Below are positions 1-11,377 of a stretch of DNA of 64,000 nt, piece after piece. This stretch comes from Biomphalaria glabrata (Eukaryota; Mollusca; Gastropoda; Planorbidae), in contig NC_074728.1 of assembly GCF_947242115.1 (NCBI RefSeq), positions 16,439,542 to 16,503,541 on the forward strand, given 5' to 3'. A model generated the notes under the pieces. That model had not been told where the DNA came from. It saw only the letters and a list, made by a program, of their open reading frames with translations, and searched no databases. The position numbers were made by a program, and so were the translations under genes. Position 1 is the first letter of the stretch. Each line of letters opens with the position of its first letter.

Positions 1-1433
1 CACATTTGATTGTGCTGAAAAATTCTCTATTTTAATATAAAATTCATGCCTGCACGTGAGACACTAAGTTGAAGCTATTTATATTTTTTCGCCGTAATTG
101 AAAATCCCCACTACATTTCCTGTGCACACTCCCCGAAACAAGCCTTAAAAAATAAAGTCTAGAGGAGGGCTAAGACTTTGTCAATACAGCTCGTGGCATT
201 CCTTTGAATAACTGGGGGGAGGGGGAGAATGGTGGTCTTTTTTTTTTTTTAAATAATCTTTTTTTTTTTCAATAAAACTATTGGAAATATTAAGAAAGGA
301 CTGAAAGAATTATTGTGCATAAAATTACAGACTTTAAAACGATAATGCACTCTCAATCGCATTAGCTCTTAAAGTCAAATAACGAAAGTTAAACAAATTA
401 ACCCTTTGCGATAAACAATTGGGTAAAAATGAAGATCTTTGTTTATATTATAAATTTCAAACACAATAATCTCGTGTCTGTTTACTTTTGAATTTTTTTT
501 GTAGTAGATCTATCTGGTTTTTATTCTTTAACTCTTTATCTCCGTAATTTTTTCCACGTTCTGACAGAATAGTTCTTTTTTCACATTTATACATTCTATC
601 CTGTTAGGATTAAACTTCAATTACATTAGCAATCAGAAAACGTTACTTTTGGTCTAGAATTTTAGGAGAATGCATTCTCTTTAAAAAAAATAAATTAAAG
701 TTTATTAAAATAAAAAAATGATTACATTTAATGGGGTCAAATCAGCGATAATATCGCCAATTAGGAGAGAAAGAGTTAAGTTATACTATACAGAAACAGG
801 AAGAGATTTTGAGATCGATATTGAAATGAAACATTTTTAAAGACGCTATACAGGGAGATGACTTTGCCAACTTAATAACTATTACTTTGTACTGTTAGAT
901 AACGGACATACAACTGTGCTAAACAAGCACAAATATTATATAATATTATTAACCAACACTTTGTATATTCTGTCTGTCTGTCTGGCATTTTACGTCTCGA
1001 GAGACGATCTTTTCCCTTTGTTCTGGGGGGAAAGCCTGGGCGGTAAATTTGCGAGTGTTGGACTGCTGTACTCTATGAAAATAGCGAGCTAATTAGAATG
1101 TTGTTATGTTAAAATCTGCTATAAATTACGTCTATTTTAAGAACAATTAAGACAATACTGATGTGTTTTTTTTTAACATGTGTTAATGTTGAGATGAAAC
1201 TATGAGTATGAGAAATCGTATGTATATAGTTAAACGTGTACATAACTTTGACTAACTTTTTAACTTTACAAATGCATAGTTTTAGGACTACTAATAGTAC
1301 TTTTGGTAAATGCAACCAACTTTTGTGTACCCCCTGGATATGACCAACATTGGTTCTGGTCACTAACATTGGAAGTACGAATACTTTCACATTATCTTGA
1401 AAATCTAGAGGTCTAAAGAACACTATTTCCAAG
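1..1433. other. AT-rich non-coding stretch
   Basis: No gene, RNA or mobile-element boundary could be supported here. There are homopolymer A/T runs and short stop-rich frames only. A CTGTCTGTCTG run followed by a GAGACGAT-containing patch at about 970-1010 looks like a fragment of a dispersed repeat, but no second clear copy was found in the window. Confidence 0.6.
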
Positions 1434-1585
1434 AAACATCATTTTCAACAAGGAAAATAATTTCTAAGAAACATAATTCCTAAGGAACATAATTTCTAAG
1501 GAATATAATTTCTAAGTAATTGAATTTCAAAGTAATTCTAAGAAACAAAATTTCTAAGTTACTTTAAGGAACATAATTTCTAAGT
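1434..1585. repeat. degenerate ~16-bp tandem repeat, left part
   Basis: Repeated variants of AACATAATTTCTAAGG run through this interval and resume at 2322-2402. The array was split by the hAT element at 1586-2321, because the flanking TTCTAAGT motif is part of the array on both sides. Confidence 0.75.
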
Positions 1586-2321
1586 CAGTGATGCCCAGAA
1601 TACGGCCCGCGGGCCAGATCATGTCAGCGACGTGGTTCCTTCCGGCCCACCGAAATGTTGGCACAAAGTGTAGAAAATCCCCCATCCAAAAAGAAAATGT
1701 TGACAAATGTATCTTTACCTACGTTAGGGCCCTCAATTTTTCTTTAATTAATTGGTACAATGACCTTTAATATTTGGACGGTTAGTGAATTGAACTCTGA
1801 ATGTAGAATGTACCAGAAAAAATGAACGGATCTTTACTCTTTGTGGAATATGATAATAAGCCAAAAAATTTTATTTGTAAAGAAAATGAGTCTGTTTTAA
1901 GAAGAAAAACATGTAAACGGCATTATAAAACAAATATGGCGACATTCTTGATATAAGCCGCAAAAAAAAAAAAAAAGTTTAACTACGCCTACTGATTGGA
2001 GGATCGGTGGGAATATTTACTCAAAAGAGAAAATGAGTATTTGTAAAGATAGCTACAACGTTGCTCAAATTTTAAGGATATAATCATCTTCTTTTTTGAA
2101 GTAACGTCTGTATTATATAAGATAAGATATCAAGCCATTTTCTGGCGCGTGAAAAAAACAAAAGAAAAGTTTAAATATTCAAATCATTAATGTAAGGGTT
2201 TCAAATCAAATTGTTTCAAATTCAAGTCAATTTCAATTCGTATTTGTACTTTTTCGTTCATGTGGCCCGCGACACGAATGTCGGATATGGCCCGCAGGTC
2301 GATTTAGGTTGAGCATCACTG
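1586..2321. mobile_element. non-autonomous hAT-type DNA transposon (736 bp)
   Basis: The element starts CAGTGATGCCCAGA and ends GAGCATCACTG, so its ends are short inverted repeats. It is flanked by a perfect 8-bp direct repeat, TTCTAAGT at 1578-1585 and 2322-2329, the usual hAT target duplication. GGCCCGC motifs lie near both ends, as in many animal hAT elements. No transposase frame is seen inside. The only nested piece is a LINE 3' tail at about 2081-2131. Confidence 0.85.
2081..2131 (+). mobile_element. LINE 3'-end fragment nested in the hAT element
   Basis: About 50 bp match the 3' terminus of the LINE copies that end at 9739 (+), 11378 (-) and 34635 (-): the motif TCATCTTCTTTTTTGAAGTA followed by GTCTGTATTATATAAGATAA. 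Only the extreme 3' end is present, consistent with a strongly 5'-truncated insertion. Confidence 0.65.
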
Positions 2322-2402
2322 TTCTAAGTAATTCCAAGGACCATAGTTTCTAAAGGAACATAATTTCTAAGGATCATAGATTCTAGAAATCATAAGATCC
2401 AA
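2322..2402. repeat. degenerate ~16-bp tandem repeat, right part
   Basis: This continues the array of 1434-1585 on the other side of the inserted hAT element, with the same TTTCTAAGGA-type units. Confidence 0.7.
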
Positions 2403-3712
2403 TACAGTTTTACGTTGTAAAATGACAAAGAAATCAGATAAAGGTCCTTCTAAAAAGAACGCAGTTTCCATTGAAGTGTCTTACATTAATTAGTACTCCC
2501 GTCATGTGTCTTTGTGACCAGATTTCTTCAAGTATTGACTTCAAACATCTTGCAGGTCTCGTTGACTTTAATCTACGTGATAGGAGCAAGATTGCTAGGG
2601 GAACTAACCGTGGAAATAACTATTCCTTCATTCACTGGGTGCCAGCAGACGATAAAATAAACACAAAAATGTCTCCAGATGGCGGACACAATCTTTGAAC
2701 ATGATGTGAAGCCCAGACAAATGGCCTATATAAATGATGGGAATGTTCTATTCAATGTCAATTCCTGGTGGATTTTCCGTTGTATGGTCTTTTCTTTGTC
2801 TTTTCTCTTCAAACAAGTTGACTGCACAAGGTAAAAGAAGATTAGTTTTCATTCTTATTGTAATATATTTTTTAAAGAACAAAGCTAAACTGTAGAGGAT
2901 CTGGCCCAGTAGTGGTGCACTCAGTCAGGTAAAAAGTCAGGTTTCAATGTTTTCAACAAAAATATCAGAAGCTACAAACAATCATCAACAACAAACCCTG
3001 TATCCGCCAATACAAAAAGGAGAAACGTGAAAGTGTTATCGATAATGAAATGTTAGGCCCATTGACAAAATGATACCACAGGATACGGAGACATATTAAT
3101 GTTATTATTGTTACATTTTTTTATATTCATATGTATTCAATGAACTGATTTTTATGTAGATATGGTTCGACCTAAATTCTGGCCTATTTGATGTATTGAA
3201 TAATTATATGAATTGAAAAAATTGCATGCATATAGTTTTAAAAAATTAATTTATTCGCATTGAGAAAAAAAAATTAGCCGTTGCACAAGACATTGAAATA
3301 ACTAAAATAATATTATACCGTATTTTCAATATCATTTCTTGTTTTTGAGATCTAAACGGGACAGACGGACTGACAGACAGGCCACACAAAACTAATAGTT
3401 ACTATCCTCTTTTCGGGTCGCCAAAAATATAAAAATAGAAAGATTTTTCATTTTTCTTTTTTGAGCATAAAATATTCTGTAATTATTTTGTAAGTATTTG
3501 TAAAGTATATATAACTTCGCCCCGCTCTTAAAGAAAAAAAAACATCGACAGACTTTTTATTTTATTTTGTCTATTTAGTCGGTTACTTTTTTTTTCTTAT
3601 TATTGACAAAAGTTGTTTTTTAATTGCTTCATTTACAAGCGTCCATCAAAATTTAGTTTTATGTTCCATATGTTCAGAAAATGTCTACTTTTTTTTTTAT
3701 TGACTACTCAGA
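2403..3712. other. non-coding region upstream of LPMO copy 1
   Basis: No gene is seen. A short stretch near 3357-3422 (GACAGACGGACTGACAGACA and onward) looks like a dispersed-repeat scrap. The last 200 bases probably contain the promoter and 5' leader of the gene starting at 3713. Confidence 0.5.
3506..3514 (+). promoter_or_regulatory. candidate TATA box for LPMO copy 1
   Basis: TATATATAA lies about 200 bases before the start codon at 3713. AT-rich DNA makes chance matches common, so this is only a candidate; no start site is visible from sequence alone. Confidence 0.25.
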
Positions 3713-6700
3713 ATGCTGGCCAGATTGATTTTAGTTCTGTTGACTATTTTTGTTTTCAACGTCATTTCTATAAACGCCCATGGACGCCTACTGGAGCCGC
3801 CATCTCGCATGTCTGCTTGGAGACTGGGCTATCCTGTCCCCAGGAACTATGATGACCACTCAATGAACTGTGGCGGGTATGCTGTAAGTAAACAATTGTT
3901 TACTCTCTGTCAGCTTGTTAAACACGTCCAGGCTAAGAAGTAGCCTATACTTTAAGTATCTTTAGTCTTAACGAACACGTGGCCAATTTAAAACCAAACG
4001 TAAGCACATTGTTGAGTTTACTGATTGTTTACAACCACACGTCCCCTGTGTGTTCAAATCCCTTCCACTGAGCAGCTAAGGGCAGCACGGAAACCTTCTC
4101 CCTATATCCTCTTCCTCAACACATTAGTCAAAGAGATTGGACCCTAGCGCACTGAGCGAGTTATAGACATGAGAGATGATTCCATGAAATAAAATAGTGT
4201 CATTTTTATATTTCTTCATAAGTTTTTGTTGTATCATTTCACTTTGTCTTGTTCTGATTCTTTCTGGATTCAGTCCGGAGTTAGGGCTAAAAATTGAACA
4301 ATATTTGCCTCAAGTTTCTAACTGAGGCGCGGTGGCTGAGCGGTAAAGCGCTTGGCTTCCGAACCGGGGACCGGGGCTCGAATCCTGGTGAAGACTGGGA
4401 TTTTCAATTTCGGGATCTTCGGGCGACTCTGAGTCCACCCAGCTCTATTGGGTACCTGACATTAGTTAGAGAAAAATAAAGGCGGTTCGTCGTTGTGCTG
4501 GCCACATGACACTCTCGTTAACCGTAGGCCACAGAAACAGATGGCCTTTACATCATCTGCCCTATAGACCACAAGGTCTGCAAAGGAACTTTACTTTTAC
4601 TTCTAACTGAAGCACAAGGTTCTTAAACAAACGCCTCTGATTCCACACAGCTCTAACGGGTACCTGACTCAAGTTTAGGGAAAGTAAAAGCGGTAGGTTA
4701 TTGTTCTGGTCACACGACACCCTCGATAACTGTCGTCCATAGAAACAGATGACCTCTATAACTCTATTTCATCTGCCCTTTACATCGCAGGGTCTGATTA
4801 GGGAAACTAAATTTTTTACACGTACAGTTATAAAACAGTGTGTTTCTCGTTTTTTTTTTCGTCAATATAATGATAAGGTAAAATTACCTAGTGTCTCATG
4901 ATTTCAGACTCAGTGGAACAAAAACGGAGGTAAATGTGGTATCTGTGGAGACTCCTGGTCAGGTACAAGATTTTATGAAAGACCAAATGGAGCAATGGTT
5001 CAACATAAGGTCATCCCAATGACCTACTCTGAAGGTTCAACTATGAAGGTCACTTTAGATATAACTGTGAGCCATAACGTAAGTACTCAGCAAGCCAGAT
5101 GAAACATGTTGTGTGCATGTGTATGTGTGCGCCCTAGTGGTCACTTAGTCGAAATGTGCATTTACTCTTCTACGAAGAAAAATATCATAATAAATAAATC
5201 CAATCAAAAGTCTTAAACTTGAAGAAATACTAAAACACGTTTTTTCATGATTTAGAGATTGTGCTATAACATTCAGAGAAATCAGAACATCAATATGTTT
5301 AATAGATCTTTTCAATTGAATGGGTTTCATTTGATTGCATTGATTGCCCTTGATTTGTTTATATTCAACTGAGTATCATTTGGCTGTCATTTGGCTGTCA
5401 TTTGGCTGCATCGTTCTGTTTAAAATACAATTTTGTTTGGAAAAAAAATGTACATATTGGGATTGAGCTCTATAGACTAACAAAACTTGCTGTACTGGAG
5501 TACAGAATAAAGGTAGTCCTCGGGTTACGACGGTCTCGACTAACGTCGTTTCATGGTTACGACGCTGTTTACGACGGCTCAGTCCGAGGAGGTTTTGCCC
5601 TGGTAGAAGAAAGGTTGTCAAGGTTTGAGGCTGAGGATCCCAACATGGAGAGGTACACTAGGGTTGCCAGAGGAGTCATGGATTCCCTTAGGTGTTACAA
5701 GCAGATATTGGAGGAGAAGAAGATGGTCTCCTTCCAAAGTAACCTGCAGCAGTACTTCAAGAAGGTAGACAGGCCTGCAACAGAGCCTCCAACAGAGCCT
5801 CCAACAGATCCTGTACTTGCATTCTCTACCTCACCTGCCCCTCTTGACTCTCCTGCCCCAGTATCTCCAGCAAGTTCTGTCGCTTTCTCCCAATTAGCTT
5901 GTTCTCTCTTTGGCATTTCTATTTTTGTTTATTACAGTACATTGTTTATTACTGTTACAGTACTTACAGTACTGTATAGTACAGTACAGTACAGTATTTC
6001 ATTATTAAAATTACTTTTCTGCACAATATTTTACTGTTTTTATTGATAATTATGTATTAGAATAGGTGTATGAATAGGCTAAGTGTTTGCAGTACATTAC
6101 AGTACTGTTATTATGCTACAGTACTCTGTATGAATGCATGATCCGACTTACGTCGAAATTCGGTTTACGACGCCGCGTAAGAACGGAACACCGTCGTAAG
6201 TCGATGACTACCTGTGTAGGAGATTTTCATGCATGGCGGAAAATCTTTAAATAACAAGCTATTTTCTGTGAACCCAGTGAACAAATTAAGACATTTTTGA
6301 AACAGCAGAATAAAATGTTCAAAGCTGTTGTATTTGTCGCACATATAAAATAAAGAAAAGGAGTGAGCATTAGACTTTCACTCAATGACTTTAAACTTAC
6401 AAACAAATGGGCAGCTAGCGGTAATAAAGGAAATTTGATACCAAGATAAACTATCACGTATGGATACAATTGTTAAATTTTACTCAACTCTTTTCTATGT
6501 AGTTGGCAGCAACGAAGTTCAAATGACCTCCCTTGACATTGTGTAGTCGTAAAATTCTCCGATACGAAGTTTTGATAATCCATGAGTTTTAAAAGGTTTT
6601 CAGTAATTATTTGTATAATGTAGAATAATTTTTCTCACCTCTTCTCTTAGTAGCATTAACTAATTTTTTGTTATTAAGTTGACAACAGTGGTCTTTATAT

Positions 6701-9700
6701 ATGTCTTCCTTGAAATTGTTTAGTTTGTCTAGTTCAAAAATGTCTCCAAATCTTCTCTTCTTTGTTATTTTCTTACATTTTTCTTCACAACCGCCACATT
6801 TCTCCATAGCACTTTCTCTTCTTTAACTAGTTGACTGTATCTTAGGACTTTCTTCAAGTCAAGCAGATTTTACAAAACAAATCAAAATGCAAATAAAGAG
6901 AAAATTACTGTGCTTAAATTGAAAAATTGTATCGTCCAGATTCCTAATAAGTCAATATCAATAGTTCAAGTAAGATTATTTTTTTAGATTCGACCAAAAA
7001 ATTAGGTTTCCTATTTATTCCAGGGCTGGAACGAGTTCAGACTGTGCAATGTAGCCAGAACAGGAGGAATCGAAGCCACGCAATCCTGTCTGAATGACAC
7101 ACTTTTGTCTGACGCCAGTGGGAAAACAAAGTTTTATTTCACCAGTAAGAAAGTTGGCCTCTATAGCTACAAGCTACTTCTTCCTAGAGGAACGACTTGT
7201 GATCACTGTGTGCTCCAGTGGAAGTGGAAAACAGGTACAAAATAGGAGGACATTGTCCTGATAGGCTCTGGTAGGACATTGACCTGATAGGTTCTGGTAG
7301 GACATTGTCCTGATAGGCTCTGGTAGGACATTGACCTGATAGGTTCTGTTAGAACATTGACCTGATAGGTTCTGGTAGGACATTGACCTGATAGGTTCTG
7401 GTAGGACATTGACCTGATAGGTTCAGGTAGGACACTGACCTGATAGGTTCTGGTAGGACATTGACCTAATAGGCTCAGGTAGAATATGCTGAAATTGTTT
7501 GAGACATAGACATTAGCTTGATTGGTGTTATGGACATTTATATTATAAACACTGGTATTATAGACATCGGTATTACAGATTGATATTATAGACAGTGGTA
7601 TTATAGACATCGGTATTACAGATTGATATTATAGACAGTGGTATTATAGACATCGGTATTACAGATTGATATTATAAACATTGGTATTATAAGAAAACTT
7701 TGAATTCCGACTTCTGCTGCCGACACTGGCGGATCCAAGGTGGGGGAGGGGGGGTCGGCCGAGTTGGGGGGGGGGGCGATCTAAACTTATTGAACAAAAT
7801 GTATCACTTACAAATGAGCTTTTTTTAAAAAAAATAATCTAAATATGTGGGGTATCTTCAAATCGTTTTATTTGGAATATAGTAAGGGCCTATCTAATTC
7901 ATATTAGAATATTTTTTATAATGAACTGTACATGTCAGGAGAATGCGTTTCTGCTGTGAAGAATGCAAGAAAACGCTTTTAACGTCGTTTCGCCCCGACA
8001 CCTCAATGTCGAATAATGTGCTGTAAATGTCAGGAGAATGCGTTACTGTAGTGAAGAATGCAGAAAAAAAAGGAGGAGGCTTTCAAGAGAAAAGGCTAAG
8101 CATGACTGTTTTTTTTTCTTCGCACAAAGTTGAGAAACACTGCTTTATATAAATATGTGTTGTGCGCACGCTTATGCATAGTTTAGGGATTACTGGGCGT
8201 TAGTGCGTTAGGGTTTGGAAAAAAATCTCCCCCACCCCAGTCCAAAGTTCTGGATCCGCTAGTGGCTGCCGTGCAGCTTTACCCAAACATTGGAAAGACT
8301 TTGGTAGTCAACCCTGAGGAAAAATCAGGAGCCGGCAACCCTTAGCCAGGCTACAGCACACAGTGCTAAACCCTGGCAGAGCCTGCGACGACGCTGATCA
8401 CAAACTGAATCGGCAATTGGCGTTACTTTGGATATATCACTGCGTGGAGAGGGGGGGGGGGACTGATGTGTGGGCGACATCATTCTGACCAGGCATTCAT
8501 CAATTCTATGGGATACTTCAGAGTTGTTTCGCGACTGAAGGAGGGCATAATTATAGTCATTACATTATATACATTCGTATTATAGACATTGATATTATAT
8601 ACGTTGGTATTATAGATATTGGTTTATAGACGTTTTGGCTATAGACATTGCATTGGTATTATAGACGACATTGGTGTGATAGATTGGTATTATAGACGAC
8701 ATTGGTGTGATAGATTGGTATTATAGACGACATTGGTGTGATAGATTGGTATTATAGACGACATTGGTTTGATAGATTGGTATTATAGACGACATTGGTT
8801 TGATAGATTGGTATTATAGACGACATTGGTGTGATACTTTTGTATTATATTCAAACAAAATTCTATAGTTGAATGTAAAACTTAATACCTTAACTAAAAA
8901 CAATAAAATATCAAAAAATAAAATAAACAATTGTCATTTTTACAATCATTTCATTTTTTGACGTAGTACTTTGTTTTAAAAAAATTATGCTTTTTAAAAG
9001 TAGAATAGATTTTTATTAATTGTGAACACACAATACTATACTAAGCATTAAAGCGATTAATCTGCATTCATTATTAGATATAAACTTTTATTTCTGAAAT
9101 GTTAATTATTTTTTCTTAGATAAAAAGGTTTTGCTTAATTAATTAAGCATGAAAAACTGTCATGGAAAAATCAAATCATTATGGTTCATTAAAAGAAATT
9201 TCAATAAATTAAATAAAAACATAAAACTAAAATGTTATTTAGGCCTACCCTTGGTTAGACAAATAATAGAATATACTTCCTCTGTTTGGACTCTCAACTC
9301 AAGAAAACATCCATAGCCTGGAACGGACACAAAATAGAGCAGTGAGATTCATAACAAACTAATGTTTACATTTGACAAGAGTAACACCTTTAGTAATATT
9401 ACTGAATTTAGAAAGCCTTCAGGACAGAAGACTCAAAAGTCAAAAGTAGCCATTATGCATAAAACACTGAACCATAATCTTCAAATACAAAAACAAAATT
9501 TTATAAAATATCCAGAAAGACATAAAGATAAAGGCACATTTCACGTTCCATTTGCTAGGACAAATTTGTGCAAATACTCCTTCTTCCCTAGTGCTATTAG
9601 AGCATGGAATGGGTGCCTGAGCTAGCCAGGAAAACCAGTGACTTGGCAGAGTTTAAGTCATTGGTTAATATGCATGACTAATTGCATGACGCGTAGAATC

Positions 9701-10222
9701 ATCTTTTTTGAAGTAACGTCTGTATTATATACGATACAAAAACATTTATTTGGAGTAGTAAATTATACATCCGGCTTTGGGTTTTTTTTTTTTTTGTTAA
9801 TATCAAATCAATTTTTTTCTCTATGTCAAGGAAACAGCTGGGGCTGTGACGCTGCTGGTTGTGGAGTAGGTCACGGTGACGCCCAGGAAGAGTTCTACGG
9901 TTGTTCAGACATCAAAATCTTACCTAAAGGCGCTCCATTACCTACACCAAAACCAAGGACTACCACCAAGCCAAGCTTTTCTTTCAGACCCAGCGCGAAG
10001 GACTACCTTGGATACAACTTGCTGGACATTTTCCGAGAGTTTGAACTTGTGTCCAGAACGTTCGACGTGTCAGAAAGAGACGATGACCTTGACCTCGACG
10101 ACGTTCTTCCAGTCAACACAAGCGCGCAGGAATATTTGGAAACGTTAATCACATTGAAAACTCAAGGGAAGCTACCTTACATACCCCAAACACATCCATC
10201 TGATAGTAAAATAGTTTTCTAA
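3713..10222 (+). CDS. AA15-family lytic polysaccharide monooxygenase, copy 1 (four exons)
   Basis: Copper enzyme of family AA15, secreted and known to cleave cellulose or chitin oxidatively. Exons: 3713-3883, 4908-5078, 7024-7234, 9831-10222, all GT-AG, phases 0, 0 and 1, giving 314 aa. Residues 1-22 form a signal peptide; cleavage leaves His23 as the N-terminal copper-brace histidine (HGRLLEPPSR). The second brace histidine is His113 (SHN, before GWNEFRLC), mature position 91, matching my memory of the insect AA15 structure; the axial residue should be in the Phe206-Tyr207 pair of EEFYGCSD. Cys-rich motifs CGICGDSW, CDHCVLQWKWK and WGCDAAGCG are typical. After about residue 215 comes a Thr/Pro linker (PTPKPRTTTKP) and an acidic tail (ERDDDLDLDD) absent from copy 2. 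A poly(A) signal lies at 10496. Introns are filled with SINE, Tigger-like, hAT, LINE and satellite sequence. Substrate cannot be told from sequence. Confidence 0.92.
4040..4190 (+). mobile_element. SINE-like element, family B (degenerate)
   Basis: In intron 1 of LPMO copy 1. A B-box-like GTGTTCAAATCCC is followed by GCAGCACGGAAACCTTCTCC and a GATTGGACCCTAGCGC stretch. The same order of motifs occurs on the minus strand at 62030-62200, so this is a dispersed family with a tRNA-like head. The 5' head is poorly preserved here. Confidence 0.5.
4321..4597 (+). mobile_element. tRNA-derived SINE, family A (best copy)
   Basis: The head has a pol III A box (GTGGCTGAGCGGTAAAGCGC) and a B box (GGGGCTCGAATCCTG) at tRNA-like spacing. 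It is followed by a body with GGGTACCTGACATTAG, CTGGCCACATGACACTCTCG and ATAGACCACAAGGTCTG, ending in a short ACTTTTACTT tail. Degraded copies lie at 4618-4812, 15865-15962, 20100-20195 and, reversed, 63170-63362. It lies in intron 1 of LPMO copy 1 in sense orientation. It is not a working tRNA gene, because no acceptor stem closes. Confidence 0.85.
4618..4812 (+). mobile_element. SINE family A, body fragment
   Basis: This repeats the body of the neighbouring SINE (CTAACGGGTACCTGACTCAA, then CACACGACACCCTCGATAAC, then ACATCGCAGGGTCTGA) without the tRNA-like head. It is clearly more diverged than the 4321 copy, so it is an older insertion. Confidence 0.7.
5510..6214 (+). mobile_element. Tigger/pogo-like DNA transposon remnant with transposase tail
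   Basis: The ends form an inverted repeat: AGGTAGTCCTCGGGTTACGA at the left and the complement GTCGATGACTACCTG at the right, the hallmark of Tigger-like elements of the Tc1-mariner superfamily. A TA dinucleotide precedes the left end; the right flank is TG. Inside, the + strand frame from about 5580 to 5890 encodes a Tigger-type transposase C-terminus (RFEAEDPNMERYTRVARGVM, CYKQILEEKKMVSFQSNLQQ, then PTEPPTDP and SPAPLDSPAP repeats). The DDE catalytic part is missing, so this is an internally deleted element. It sits in intron 2 of LPMO copy 1. About 300 bp after the transposase segment are rich in CAGTACAGTA repeats. Confidence 0.85.
6215..7023. other. rest of LPMO copy 1 intron 2
   Basis: AT-rich sequence between the Tigger-like element and exon 3. 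No further feature could be supported. Confidence 0.55.
7246..7480. repeat. 26-bp minisatellite in LPMO copy 1 intron 3
   Basis: About nine copies of a 26-bp unit (GATAGGTTCTGGTAGGACAT plus TGACCT) begin only about 12 bases after the 5' splice site of intron 3. The false minus-strand ORFs with the repeating peptide QNLSGQCPTR come from this array. Confidence 0.9.
7538..7690. repeat. short-period GGTATTATAGACA repeat
   Basis: Units of GGTATTATAGACATC alternate with GGTATTACAGATTGATATTA. The array is related to the 31-bp array at 8570-8845; the two are separated by the repeat-R sequence and the hAT element at 7724-8264. Confidence 0.75.
7691..8565 (+). repeat. dispersed repeat R, split by a hAT insertion
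   Basis: Positions 8265-8565 align with 52160-52440 in the same orientation (CTGGCAGAGCCTGCGACG, then GTTACTTTGGATATATCA, then GCGACTGAAGGAGGGCAT). The left flank 7691-7723 (AGAAAACTTTG and onward) seems to continue it, so the hAT element at 7724-8264 landed inside this repeat. The class is unknown: it has no coding frame and no clear tRNA head. Confidence 0.6.
7724..8264. mobile_element. non-autonomous hAT-type element (541 bp)
   Basis: Inverted ends are CACTGGCGGATCCAAGG at the left and CTGGATCCGCTAGTG at the right, followed inward by G-rich and C-rich tracts. The flanks are an 8-bp direct repeat with one difference (GCTGCCGA and GCTGCCGT). No transposase is seen. It is nested in repeat R inside intron 3 of LPMO copy 1. 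Confidence 0.8.
8570..8845. repeat. 31-bp tandem repeat
   Basis: About six regular copies of a 31-bp unit (ATTGGTGTGATAGATTGGTA plus TTATAGACGAC) are preceded by less regular related units. The unit variants GTGTGA and GTTTGA alternate. Confidence 0.85.
9150..9739 (+). mobile_element. LINE fragment (jockey/CR1-like), 3' part
   Basis: This is a sense-strand copy of the same LINE family as 11378-12368 and 34635-36312. It covers the reverse transcriptase C-terminal region (PFARTNLCKYSFFPSAIRAW is readable at 9547-9606) and the 3' end (GAAGTAACGTCTGTATTATA). It is more diverged than the other two copies and has lost the frame in several places. It lies in intron 3 of LPMO copy 1, just before the last exon. 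Confidence 0.85.
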
Positions 10223-11377
10223 TTCATTGTATTTTTCTGAACCAAGTACAGTGATCGGTACATCTTATTTAGATTAGTACGTCTTATTTAGTTCAGTACA
10301 TCTTAGTGTGTCAACTAACTACTATTACTTCTGAAGTAAAATTGCTGCTTCTTCAAATCTTTCGAGATTCAATATCAAAAATTGAATCAATACAAATTAA
10401 ACTTGACGAGGAAACAATTTTAGCTTTTTAAACCAATGACAGTTCCACTGATACGAAATTATTTCTTGGAAAATATAAATGTTGTACAATAGTGTAATAA
10501 AATAGCTTTCCAAAACTTGTGTACTGTTATTGTCACGTGAATATTTGTTTTGAAACTTTTAAATATTTGTTAATATCTCCTGGCGATTGATTAATTGTGT
10601 TTGCTGTTGAATATTTCTAAATGTATCTTAAATTTAAATTCAAATTCTTTTGATAGAAATTTTCTTATCTCTCAAAATGAAAGTATAGCAAAGTAAAAAT
10701 GTGTGCTATCCTATTCGAAAATAAAAGTGAATAAAGCCAAAAAAATTTCTTTGTTTAAAATGTGTATGTGTAAAACTGCTTGTTTTTAGATTGTTGTGTG
10801 TGTGTTTGGCAATGTGTTTGGAAGAAAATAATAAACAGTCACGTTGAATTGTTACTTCAGCTACTGATTTGCATTCAATGCTACCGGCGAAGGAATCTAA
10901 CATTTAAAATTGTAGGACTTTGTGCATCTAATCACCTGAAATTTTTTATATTAAATATAACAGTATAGAGAACCTAGATAAACCTAGATAATTAACTCAA
11001 ATCAAATGATTGTTCAGTAGAATTAATAAATTTCACGATCAATTGTAAACACAGTAATTCGTTGATTGTTCACACCTTGATTCCTAAGATACGGTCTACT
11101 TTCTTTGAGCTATACGATCCAGAGACAGTGAAAAAAAAAAAGAGAAAGCGATATAGTGATATAAGGGAACGATATAAGGAAACCTAAAGTAAAAAGTTAG
11201 AAAATGATGAAGACTGGGATAAATGTTGAAATAATTGGATCAAAGAGACAAAGACACTAAATTAAAACATTGTTGCCAACTAAATATTTCAAGTTTTGAA
11301 TTGATATTTTTTTAATTTCCAATATTACCGCTAGTTAGTTGGGAAAGGGGAGGCGTCACTTTAATATTAGTAAACAA
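10223..11377. other. 3' flank of LPMO copy 1 and intergenic DNA
   Basis: An AATAAA at 10496-10501 is the likely poly(A) signal; another AATAAA lies near 10730. The rest is AT-rich with no supported feature up to the LINE at 11378. Confidence 0.5.

Noticed and set aside
4321-4400. A tRNA gene (also considered at 63280-63362 and 36780-36850)
   Set aside because: Pol III A and B boxes are present, but no closed acceptor stem or clean anticodon loop can be drawn, and each is followed by a SINE body; these are SINE heads.
5402-6046. A 214-codon host gene in LPMO intron 2
   Set aside because: The middle part is a Tigger-type transposase C-terminus bounded by the element's inverted ends; the outer parts are intron sequence and CAGTA repeats.
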